A stretch of DNA of 64,000 bases from Hypomyces perniciosus. Taxonomy: Eukaryota; Ascomycota; Sordariomycetes; Hypocreales; Hypocreaceae. The DNA is taken from NCBI GenBank assembly GCA_008477525.1, contig SPDT01000005.1, positions 3,596,001-3,660,000 on the forward strand. The letters are read 5' to 3'. Below, in pieces: positions 24,136 through 34,165 of the stretch. Below the pieces are notes generated by a model, which was not told the origin of the DNA, searched no databases, and worked only from the letters and a program-made list of their open reading frames with translations. Each line of letters starts with the position of its first letter. The stretch's first letter is position 1. The translations under genes and the position numbers were made by a program.

Positions 24136-25140
24136 GATGGATCTAAGGATACACAGGAGAGGACGAAAAATGGACTGAAAAGGGTGGAAGATTGAAAGCA
24201 AGGAGTAACAGACAGACATGACGAATACACCTTTGTATTGTTCGTAAGGAAAGCGCCACAACCCCCTAGCTAGTCTAATAATGGTCGGTGGCCGAGTTGA
24301 AGATAGTAATCGGGAAACTCTCAAACAGGGATTGACGAGTACATGGTTTAGAAAGTACATCTCAATCGTGACGTAAACTATCGTCTATTGCGAGTATACA
24401 GGGGAGGTCGGCGATTACGGACTTTGGATCTTATCAGAATCTTACTCTTGTAGTTTATCCTTGGTCACAGTCCCTGTAAGGGACATCCCTTCGCACACTC
24501 AACGGGATAGAATCTAGGTAAATCTCAGTAGCAGCCAAAAGTTACATTAATTTTGGAGAAAACTAACATGTGCGCGAAGTGTTGGGCAGATTCACTGACC
24601 AAGATCGGTGGGAGTTCGGATTCGCCGACTTTTCGGAATCCTTCCAAACGAACCCCGATTGCCCGACTACCGAACACGCTCCGAATACATAGCACCCCTG
24701 TAGAGGAATCGAGGCGCAAGATGTACGTCGTATTTCGATCTGTAATCAAGGGAAATCTGCAAGGCTAACCTGGGCTTACTCCATTTGACTCACGATGCGG
24801 GTGTGAGGCCTCTTGTCGATCAGCAGTATGGCCTTACGAGATGCATCACATCAACAGAGGTCCACTAATGTATCACCTACCAGCACGAAGTAGCTTACCT
24901 CATAGTGTACCGGATAAGTGACTTTAGATGGGCTGTGCAAGAACAGAATTACTATACATGGACATTAAGCTGTGGGTAAAGCTCCTGCAGATGTAGGCGT
25001 TTAGCATCAAGGCACTTTTACGACTCAAATTAAGATATAATACGGCGAAAAAATAAAAATAAAAATTGCAGACAGTGATATATGAGTTAAAACAACAAAG
25101 ACTTCTCGTGCCAAGTGAAATCGTATGAAGGACTAGCTGA
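24136..25140. promoter_or_regulatory. BVMO upstream region
   Basis: About 1 kb lies between the BVMO start and the SDR stop. It carries a TCGG-N5-CCGA repeat at 24616-24628 in a stretch dense with CGG/CCG triplets (24600-24690). No gene was recognised. Confidence 0.55.
24616..24628. promoter_or_regulatory. Inverted repeat TCGG-ATTCG-CCGA, candidate Zn2Cys6 site
   Basis: 4-bp arms with a 5-nt spacer lie about 480 bp upstream of the BVMO start, within a cluster of CGG and CCG half-sites. It is inferred to be a binding site for the pathway regulator. Confidence 0.35.
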
Positions 25141-26251
25141 TCAAAGATTTCCGTCAAAAATTTGCTGTGCATTAGGCTGAACGTTTTCGATGACCTGGAG
25201 CATCTCCAACCAGGTGCTTTCCATGAACTCCTCATCTTTCGCAAGATCTCCTATTCTAGAGAAGAGGTATTAGTAAGTTCATGGTCCACACTTATGCAGG
25301 GTAGTCAGCAGATACTCACGGGAATAGGATATCGTGTGTCCAGAAACGGCCGTGGCTCTCAGGCCCCAGGGCAGTTGCGCTCACCAGGGATCGTGAGCCC
25401 TGCTCAGCAGTGCGAGCAAAGATGGCCTGGAAGGGTGTCATCAAGACCTTGGCCACTATGCTGAAGTTCCGGCCTAGATCGGTCTTGCACAGTCCAGGAC
25501 AGGTGGCATTCACAATGATGTCGGTAGATGGATTGCCTGTGGTGATCGCCCGCGCGATGGCTTGCATGGCAGATATGCCGAGCAGCTTAACCATGGAGTA
25601 GCTTTTGGTGGCATCCCATTTCTCCTTCTCGTTGGCAGTTTTTAGGAGACTTCCTGTTGAGTTGAGCCAGTCCTTCTGGACCATTTCATGCCCAATACTG
25701 TTGGTGAATGTCAGGTGCGGCTGTCGCCCAGAGGCTGCCGTCGCTCGGAGGAGAGGGAGCAGTAAAATAGCCATGAGAGTGGTGGAGAGAGCGTTGACCT
25801 TCAAGGCCATCTCCCACCCGTCTTCCGATTGAACATATGATGGATTCCCCAAGCCCGCATTGAGCAGTGCTACGTCAAGGTATTGTGTTTTCTTCTCGAG
25901 AGCAGGTGCAAAAGCCTGCACAGAGGCGAAATCGCCCAGATCGACCGTCACAATATCAATGGTGTCGGGTTTGCGGCCAGTAAGCTCCAGAATATGCTTC
26001 TTTGTGGCCTCGCCTTTTTCGATCGAGCGGACACCGAGGATTAATTTATCGGCACCAAGGGCAGAGAATTTGATAGCGGCCTCGAGGCCTAGCCCTGTAT
26101 TGGCACCAGTAACGAGCACTGTCTTGCCTGTGAAGGAAATCTGAGGATCGGAGGGAGGATTCTTGACGGTCCAACGGAGCTTGGAGAGTTGACCAGCGCT
26201 TGCGGGAGGGCCGCCAGGGGATTCATGGGCCGTAATGACGTTGGAGGACAT
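25141..26251 (-). CDS. Short-chain dehydrogenase/reductase
   Basis: Two exons, 25320-26251 and 25141-25255. The intron has donor GTGAGT, a CTAAT-type branch site and a TAG acceptor; without it the protein would stop after ILFP. The joined product is 348 residues, starting MSSNVITAHESPGG. Signatures: cofactor motif TGANTGLG, NAGL, the catalytic Ser in NSIGHE and YSMVK (YxxxK). It resembles the retinol-dehydrogenase/light-dependent-protochlorophyllide-reductase-like SDRs common in fungal clusters. It is divergent from the alpha/beta hydrolase with a 404-bp shared promoter. It could interconvert a macrocycle alcohol and ketone, for example preparing the ketone needed by the BVMO; that role is inference. 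Confidence 0.9.
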
Positions 26252-26655
26252 TTCGAGTAATTCGTTATTGTTTCTTGTCGGGGGAAAATTGTATAATTTA
26301 GTTGAGTTGGAGGAGCTAACTGAGCGATAGTAGTCAGAACGAGGACCAGATGGATTTAAATGGGAACAATTCCTCGCCTTGCCAAGTTGTTGGTTTAGCA
26401 CCACGATTCATTTCCACTGCTACTATTCGGCGGAGGACCGCTACGGCTGCGGCGATCCAATGCCGCTACGGGCGGAGCTCCGCCGGCAATCCTGTTGGAA
26501 GTGCCGGTACTACTCGTATTCAGTGACTGTACGGAGCATTATTACGGCTTATCCGAATGGACATCCGTTGTGGTGTGTCCGAGACTCGAGATGTCTTATA
26601 AGTCAGTCAGGTATGCTCCCCATTCAGCAATCGTCAACCCAATGAGAGCGTAAAT
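26252..26655. promoter_or_regulatory. Bidirectional promoter of SDR and alpha/beta hydrolase
   Basis: The region is GC-rich near 26425-26500, with repeated CGG triplets and a perfect 14-bp palindrome GGCGGAGCTCCGCC at 26471-26484. This is a plausible regulator site for both genes. Confidence 0.5.
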
Positions 26656-27966
26656 ATGCCAACCATGCACCAGTTCTTCAAGGGCCAATTCTTCAACTTC
26701 GAGACAGTCCGTATCCTCGGCATGGCGCCCCACGGGGGTGCCGATGTCGCCGAGGTGCTCGAGGCTGTTGGCCAGATCAAAGATGGCGACCCAGACAGCT
26801 GGGAGAGAGCCTGGGCTACACAAGCCCAGCGAGCCGAGACATTGGCGGAGGAGGCGCGGGAGAGCGGCGATCGAGTGGGAGCCCGCCAGGCCTATCTCCG
26901 CGCGTCGAACTACACCAGGGCTGCCGCCTATATGCGTGCTGGAGAGGGACCAAACCGGCCTGACCCACGGCATGCCATTGTATGCGAGAAGGTTCATAGT
27001 CTCTTTCGACAGGCCGCTTCGCTCTTCGATTGCGGTGTTCAGCACCTTAGCATTCCCTTTAGCGATGGTATCGTCTTTCCTGGCATCTTATACCTTCCTC
27101 CACCCGACAAGCGCCTCCCAGGCAAAATACCCATCCTCCTTGCCACAGGCGGCGCCGATGCGCTCCAGGAGGAGCTTTACTATATGCATCCTGCCGTTGG
27201 GCCGGATATGGGATATGCTGTGGTGACATTTGAAGGGCCTGGCCAGGGCCTCACCCTGCGGCGAGATGACATCAAAATGCGACCAGACTGGGAGGTCGTT
27301 GTCGGCGCCGTCCTCGACTTTCTTGAGAAGTTGTCTGATTCCCACCCCGACCTGGATCTCGACATGTCACGCATCGCCATTGCTGGGGCATCACTAGGGG
27401 GCTACTTCGCGCTCCGTGCCGCTGCTGACCTGCGGATCAAAGCATGTGTCGCGATTGACCCGCTCTATAGCATGTGGGACTTCGTTACAGCACACGTATC
27501 CCAAGGCTTCATCGGCGCGTGGGAACGCGGCTGGCTGAGCGATGGCTTCGTGGACTTGTTTATCCACTTGGGAATGAGGACAGCGTTCCAGATGCGCTGG
27601 GAGGTCAGCATCGCAGGCACCTTTTTCGGCATCAGCTCTCCTGCACGCATCATGCAAGAAATGAAGCGCTACAGCCTCGCTCTCCCAGACGGCAAAAGCT
27701 ACCTTGACCAGGTCAAGTGTCCTGTCCTCGTCTCCGGGGCTTCCGAGTCACTGTATCTCGAGGCCAATCACCATACCATGCGCGTCTTCAGCGGGCTGAC
27801 GAAACAAGCCGAGAGGGACAAGGAGCTGTGGATGGCGAACACGCCCGGGCAGGGGTCACTGCAGGCAAAGATGGGGGCGATGCAGTTGGTGAACCAAAAG
27901 ACTTTTAGGTTCTTGGATCAGCATTTTGATGTCAAACGACCCCAGATCCCAGAGGATCAGTACTAG
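26656..27966 (+). CDS. Alpha/beta hydrolase of the CcsE/MycC/ORFZ type
   Basis: Intronless, 436 residues, starting MPTMHQFFKG. After a helical N-terminal part it has the alpha/beta-hydrolase core with LLATGGADALQEE, FEGPGQG and the nucleophile elbow GASLGG (catalytic Ser). Later SGASES and the stretch EANHHT would hold the remaining catalytic residues. Proteins of this family accompany fungal PKS-NRPS enzymes that release an amino aldehyde. They are required for the intramolecular Knoevenagel condensation giving the pyrrolinone before cycloaddition. Its presence with the Diels-Alderase is strong context for an isoindolone or pyrrolinone product. It is divergent from the SDR. Confidence 0.92.
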   Translation: MPTMHQFFKGQFFNFETVRILGMAPHGGADVAEVLEAVGQIKDGDPDSWERAWATQAQRAETLAEEARESGDRVGARQAYLRASNYTRAAAYMRAGEGPNRPDPRHAIVCEKVHSLFRQAASLFDCGVQHLSIPFSDGIVFPGILYLPPPDKRLPGKIPILLATGGADALQEELYYMHPAVGPDMGYAVVTFEGPGQGLTLRRDDIKMRPDWEVVVGAVLDFLEKLSDSHPDLDLDMSRIAIAGASLGGYFALRAAADLRIKACVAIDPLYSMWDFVTAHVSQGFIGAWERGWLSDGFVDLFIHLGMRTAFQMRWEVSIAGTFFGISSPARIMQEMKRYSLALPDGKSYLDQVKCPVLVSGASESLYLEANHHTMRVFSGLTKQAERDKELWMANTPGQGSLQAKMGAMQLVNQKTFRFLDQHFDVKRPQIPEDQY

Positions 27967-28174
27967 GGTCTATTAAAAATGGAGCGAGATAAGCTTCTTC
28001 GTGGAATCTCCGGAATCTGTGGAGTGCCTCGGAGTTTGCCGTTTTCATCAATTGTTGGTTTCATAGCAACATACTACTACATACAAATCACATTGCTGTC
28101 CTGTCATATTATCATAGAGTACTAATACTAGTAGTACTACTCCGTACTGCTCGAATCTATCAGTTGCTGGCTAA

Positions 28175-29758
28175 TTAAGCGAAATTACTGCTCCTGAGCA
28201 ATCTTCGAATGGATTTTTGTATGGCCATCAAACTCCCCAGCCCCATGCTTGATCCATCATCCGTAAAGTCGTATCCCTCGTGAATCAGCATACTTTGGAG
28301 AAGAGCCGTTGTTGACGCCCTCCCAAACAGGGCTCTGCCATCTTCAAGCTGTCCCACATCACCACCGCCCTCGCGCTCATCCACCAGGCATGCTGCCCAC
28401 GCATCATCCATCCGCTCCAGCATATGCGTCATGACCTCCATTTGTATCCGGATCCCCAGAACGTATTCGTGCCTTACCACAGGACCTCCCCGTGGCGCTG
28501 CTCCAGGCGTTGACCATCCTCGCCCACGCTGGTGGTGATGGTCGGGACGCGTCGGCTCAAAAGAGGTCAAAGCCTCGTGGATGTGCGTGAATATGGCGCG
28601 ATAGACGGAAAGCAAGCCGACGTAGCACGTGAGAAACGATATCATAATAGGGAGGTTCACAAATGAAGACGATGATGACGTGCTCATGTTGTGGCTGGTG
28701 GCAGGGTAGCGTGGTTGCCCGCTTCCACTGCGAAGAGAGTTTCGAAGGAGAGAGCCCGATAAGCTCATGGAATTCTTATTGTGAAATCGGAGCGAGGACC
28801 CGGAGGACACCCTCGAAGTGGCCGATGAAGAGCGCTCGCGGAAGTTTGATGGCTGGTTGTTGTTGGTACAGGCAGAGCCAATGGTGCCCAAGAGGTCAAT
28901 CAAGCGCTCTGAAGCGAAGAGGACACGGCGGACGACATTATCACCGGGGCTTAATTTGTCGCGATTGGACAGACTTGTGCTTTCGGGGCAGAACAATGCC
29001 TCGGCTAATTCGGCGTCTGTTACGCATTGGAGTTCGTTGAAGAGTAGTGAATGAAGCTCCAAGAGTCTTCGCCGGCAGTCGTCGTGTGGACCAGCCAACT
29101 CTGGCTGCAAAACAATCTTAGAGTCATCAGAGCTGCTGGTCGACAAAGAGCTGGTGCTTGAGTCGTTTATCTGCGGTGTAGATCCAAAGGGAGCCGAGTC
29201 CAAGAATTCCTCAAACGGTGTCTTCAAGCTGCTTGTGGTATCATCTTGATGTCCACTATCCCATGGGTGACTAGATGGTGATGGTGATTTTGGTGGTTGA
29301 GGGGATAACACAGCCTGGCCATCTACACTGCCAAAATCACCAACCCCAAAGTCAAAGTTATCAAGATCGAGCATCGTCGTGGCTTCATCACCACTCATCA
29401 TCGGACTATCCCACTGGAGAGGGTCATCGTGACTGGCGGTGTTTGTAGATATGGATGTAGTGGTTGTGTTAGTGATGGTGTTGCTCGAGATGTCCTCAGA
29501 CGCTTGCTTCTCGGCGTCAACCATCGGAACATTCCCTTTTAATACACCGTGGCTGCTCCCAGTGAAACTGCCGGCAGTAGTCTGGCAGGCCACCCGAGCC
29601 TTCTGGCAACGCTTACATGTGCCAAGAGGGATAGCTATGCTGCCATTGACGACGATGGGACTTCGTTCGCATCTCAGCTTGTGTCTGTGACATCGATCGC
29701 AAGCCAGGCGGCGGGATCGGGCAGCGCTGAACAAGTTTGGGGTTGCAAGTGCCGACAT
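28175..29758 (-). CDS. Zn2Cys6 transcription factor, AflR-like, probable cluster regulator
   Basis: 527 residues from MSALATPNLFSAARS; no intron is needed. The N-terminal binuclear zinc cluster has the six-Cys pattern CDRCHRHKLRC...CKRCQKARVAC (about residues 20-60). A long Ser/Thr/Asp-rich middle follows, and the C-terminal part (RRLLELHSLLFNEL, VVRRVLFASERLIDLLG, YVLGIRIQMEVM) matches AflR-type regulators of fungal metabolite clusters. It lies at the cluster edge after the hydrolase. The CGG/CCG inverted repeats in the cluster promoters would be its natural targets; this is inferred. The sequence upstream of 29758 lacks a further convincing ATG in frame. Confidence 0.92.
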   Translation of the reverse strand: MSALATPNLFSAARSRRLACDRCHRHKLRCERSPIVVNGSIAIPLGTCKRCQKARVACQTTAGSFTGSSHGVLKGNVPMVDAEKQASEDISSNTITNTTTTSISTNTASHDDPLQWDSPMMSGDEATTMLDLDNFDFGVGDFGSVDGQAVLSPQPPKSPSPSSHPWDSGHQDDTTSSLKTPFEEFLDSAPFGSTPQINDSSTSSLSTSSSDDSKIVLQPELAGPHDDCRRRLLELHSLLFNELQCVTDAELAEALFCPESTSLSNRDKLSPGDNVVRRVLFASERLIDLLGTIGSACTNNNQPSNFRERSSSATSRVSSGSSLRFHNKNSMSLSGSLLRNSLRSGSGQPRYPATSHNMSTSSSSSFVNLPIMISFLTCYVGLLSVYRAIFTHIHEALTSFEPTRPDHHHQRGRGWSTPGAAPRGGPVVRHEYVLGIRIQMEVMTHMLERMDDAWAACLVDEREGGGDVGQLEDGRALFGRASTTALLQSMLIHEGYDFTDDGSSMGLGSLMAIQKSIRRLLRSSNFA

Positions 29759-31329
29759 AATGGTGGAGATGGTGCTGTGGGATTGGTATGGAGCGTCGCC
29801 TAGAGGGTTGAGGCAATGAACGAGACTAATGGCAGAAAAGACAGTCAATCGCAGCGAAGCTTAGTCGTTCATATTATCTCTAGAGAGTCGCTCTGACCTC
29901 TGTCAGCTTGAATAACTGCAGGCTGCTTATGGGCTATGCTGCGTGCTATTTAGGAAGGAGGCCGGGCCTGGCAGAGGTTCTGTAGGATCGGGAGATCTGA
30001 GTAAGCCTCGAACAACGATATAGGCATCTGTTCGTAGGAGACGCCCAGGAAGGCTGGTGCGGCTAACTTCTAGCTACAGTAGTAGGTTTCATCAGCGCCC
30101 TCACCTCGGATGCTTTGGGTATTTGGGAGAATTGGCTTATGTTTGGCGGAATGGGTAGGGGTAGTGCAAGGACTCATATTGAAGGGAGGGTAAACACGTA
30201 TTGCTACTTTGTACAATCCGTTTTAAACGTCCGGGTTGAAGTCATGATTGCATTTCAATATGTGCTATGTGCCCGAAAGCTCGTATTCCGTGGAAACTCC
30301 TCCATTCTACGAAGTACGAGTACATATAAACAAGATGATCGCGGCAGTCTTGGCGAGGAATGAGATAAAGTTCGGCCAGTAAGCTCCGGCAAGCCATTTG
30401 AACCATTGCGAATAAAAGCTTGTGTCAACTTTTCCGCTGAGGCGCAGGTCTCCAAGCTGGTAACATACTGCAGCCTTATTATGGCTGTCTACTGGTGCAT
30501 ACCAACGTAGGGCTGATTATGTACATAGCACATGCTTATGGCCTTGTAAGCCTGCTAAACCTGCAAAGTGAATACTTCATACTTCGTACAGATGTCATGT
30601 ACGAAGGAATATCGTTTTAACAAAAGTACTCCGTCGTTAAGTCCGCGAGTACTTCGTATTACGGGCTGTTATTATACTCGTACTCCGCACAATTAGCAGG
30701 ACGCCTCTCAAGGCTTACAGGCATTAGGTAAAACCTAGTATTATTAATAGACCAAGTGATACTTCGTACAGACGTTATAATAACTCTCAATTTAAAGTAC
30801 ATTCATTCAGTGCTATATACCTACGCGCCGCAGGGGTGTTTTTCGTTAGAGAAGTTTGTCTCGCAATTGTGACAACAGCGCTGATGCCACACTGACAAAC
30901 TTATGGCAATAGTTTTTTGGGGCCCGTCAGAGTCACCAAAAACAGGGCCCGGCCTGCTAGGTATTTCTACATACTTCGTATACATCCTTACATTGTAACT
31001 CACCCATCAAATTGCAGGTTTCCACAGATTTGCCGGTTGCAAATGCCGGACAGCCAACTGGTTTGGGGAATTCTGAACACCCATACAGGACTGGCTGTGG
31101 GCAGCAGTGGCTGCATCGACGACTGAGCTATGGCTGTGGCGAAGGATTACGGTGCCGCAATTGGCGGGACGGCATCGAACGGCAATGCGGGATGTGGACG
31201 TGCTGACACCACCTAGAAATCCTACCTTGGGGGCCATTATGGAGGCACAGAACATCCATCTTGGACATGGAATGGTGTCACACCGGAGGTGAGACCTACT
31301 GCCCTTGGCACCCACCATCAGAAGTGATC

Positions 31330-31351
31330 TACGGAGTACTGCTACTCCGTA
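31330..31351. repeat. Inverted pair of TACGGAGTA (spacer CTGC)
   Basis: TACGGAGTA at 31330-31338 and its reverse complement at 31343-31351 are separated by 4 nt. It is one example of a family dispersed in intergenic DNA of the window. Confidence 0.7.
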
Positions 31352-32133
31352 CTACGCAGACATCCGTAAATAAGCTCACTCGGCAATGAATTGCACCGAC
31401 GGAGCTGCGGACACTTCAAACAAGATTCGTAATTCCCTGTCTTTAGCATCTTGGCAATTGAGCTTTTATGGTTAAACACAGTTATCAACCTGCTGCTGAT
31501 CTACGGAGTACTAGTACCTATCTTCAGCACTATGCAAGCATCCATACGGCGATCCCACAATGCTGATCCTCCCGTCTCAAACCGGTAGAAGAGGTATTGA
31601 GTGGATAGACGGATGCAGGCAGGTTCTAGCATTTGGGGACGAATGAAGGCAACAGCGCCACTTCCTGCTAATTTTAACATGGACACAGTACCTACCTACT
31701 ATGTATGCGGTATAGATGGATCTGGTTGGATCTACTTCGTAGATCTCGGGGATTTTCTTCTGATACTACCTAGTTGAAGGTGACCTCATCTCATTTCCGT
31801 AGCACCACATCCTTCCTGATCCTTTGGATGCATCACCCCGCACATTGTGTTGCTATTGGTCTCGGGGCTCCGGTCAGCATTCTGCTAAGGGGCAAGGCAG
31901 CTGTGCTTTATCGTGCTTGTCTAATACTAATAGATAGTAGATACTCTTACTGATACACGTGCTTGGTTATGGTACCAATGCTACTACTATAATACAACGT
32001 TATACGCAGCGGATCCATATTTGTAATCGTAGCTACTTGTTTGAGTCGTAGCGTTGCTGCGATTTGTAAATACTGCTCCGTATCGCAAGTCTGCCGAGGG
32101 GCGCGCTTGCACTGTCTATGATCCCCACACAGG

Positions 32134-32153
32134 TACGGAGTAATTACTTCGTA
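32134..32153. repeat. Inverted pair TACGGAGTA / TACTTCGTA (spacer AT)
   Basis: Two versions of the 9-mer family lie in opposite orientation with a 2-nt spacer, differing at one central base. Confidence 0.7.
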
Positions 32154-34165
32154 TGCCATTTTTAATATCTCAGTGTGTTTACATTGACTCGTGTCAGTAA
32201 GAAACGGTGCCGTTTAATCCTAGTTTGTTTTGAATGTTGAGTATGTGGGACTGGGTGACTGGGCTAGGTGGAAGAGGCTGTAAAGTACCGAAACTGGCAT
32301 TGATCAACAAGTCCAACACGCTGGTTCATCCTTCAGGATGGTCATCAGCATTTTGTTGCCCAAGTGGTAGGGTCAGAAGATAACCAGAAGGGGCTTCTGT
32401 TGTTGGGCACAGCAGTAATTTACACCAAGTATTCTTCATTCCTATCTATTTTTGTCACAATATGTACTAGTACGAAGTACTGCTACTTATGGCTGTCGAA
32501 AAGTCAATCTGTGCGCAGCCCCAACTCAAACAGATATCAGCATGCCCATGTCACCTGGTGAGCATGGATGATCAACGTGGTCAATATCCAACGAATTGCA
32601 TGATGCATCCTTGCATGTAAGCAGGACCAACGGGCTATTCCAGGCGAAAGGCGTTACAGTGACTACTGACTATCTGCCAGGTGGCATAAGGGATGCCAGC
32701 TCCACAATGCCTGACAGGGGTCTGCGATGATGTATGTACAAAGAGGGACTCTCGTGGGAAAGGGAGATCCTTTCCTCCTTAGAAATCATTAAAGTCTCTC
32801 TGTGTGCTACTAGTATATTGAGAACTAGCCACGGCATCATTGTGATTCTTAGCGCCGCTCTCCCTCACTTCCTTCAACACTACTCCGTACCCATTCCCCC
32901 AACACTATCCCCCCGTGATACGCAGTGCAGCATATCGTATTCCAACTTATCAATCATTCATCATGGACCTTCAATGCATTTCCAATAGATCTGTATCCCA
33001 AAGAACTCTGATTGAAAATCGGATGACTTGCATGTTCAAGATGTAAATATGTGTATGGTATGGATGAAGAATAGGGCACAGTGATGTGAAATTATCTCGT
33101 ACTTTTGGGTTTATAAAGCAAGATTTGATGAAACAGCTGCAAAATGGGCATAGTCCAAGTGCTGTAGCAGGCTGTGGCCGATAAGGGGCAGTGGCGGGGG
33201 GGCTGGGAGAGGAGAGGAAACATCAGGCCTTGTGTGTTTGATTATTGTTTCACATTTGACCAATGATCTCTAAAGGTCGTGCATATCATCCCTGATGGTT
33301 CAGCTCGCCTATGTTGCTGAAAAGTCAATGGCTGTCTATTCGTCTCAGAGTCTTGACACTCCAAGGGCTGCACTTGAATCTGTTACCCTTACCCAAGTCA
33401 AATCCCCTTCAGCTCCCAGTTTGTCCGGTTCTGTTCCTCTCCTAGAAACAAAATTGAAGAGAAAGCCCTCCAGCTACCTAGCGGGCCACCGTTACCGTTT
33501 CTGTTCATAGAATTGACAAGTCGCTTTGTTGTGGATTACGATTCGCGTGTAATGAAGCTGATGTAGCTACTACTGAAGAACTTATGCGCCCTTGTTCATA
33601 TTGGTCATTCCTTTCTGAACCATGCCTTTGCAATAGTAGTACTAACCCTCCGCTTTTGCCTTTGTCATGGCAACAGGACTTTATTGTGTCATTCCACCTT
33701 TTCATTGATAGCAGGGTCATCACAGTTTACCAACACCGAATTGCTGGGCTTGGACTTGTCTCTCTACTGATGCCGCACACAAGCCTTGACAAGTTGGCCG
33801 ATCTCGGCACTCACGGAATTCATTTCTCACAGTGAAAATATTGATAACAACTAGTTGTATTGACTAAGGGTAAAAGAATGGAAACTACTGCGCAGAAGAA
33901 TGTAAAGAATGTAATAGGGAGGCCAGAATCAACCATTCCAAAAACGGTGCATGTGACTTGAAAAAGCCATCAAAGCAGTCCCAAATAGTCCAAAAAGAAA
34001 GATATCGATGTAAGCCTGCCGCGTAAATCCATGGTCTGCAATAAAGAATGGAGGCCAGAACGGTCATGGTCAATCAAAAAGTCAGCGCAGCTGGAACTTC
34101 GTTTCATGACCATTTGCTTGCGTATCAATGGATTGAACCCGACAGAAAGGCTTATAAACGGCCAT

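Larger units (their letters stand above)
29759..34165. other. 4.4-kb intergenic region, cluster border
   Basis: No ORF here shows a recognisable domain or sensible codon pattern. It is the densest zone for the TACGRAGTA 9-mer, with twelve clear copies between 30308 and 32889, several as inverted pairs. A shared 17-mer ATACTTCGTACAGAYGT occurs near 30579 and 30759. It may hold unrecognised non-coding RNAs or decayed elements. Confidence 0.6.
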
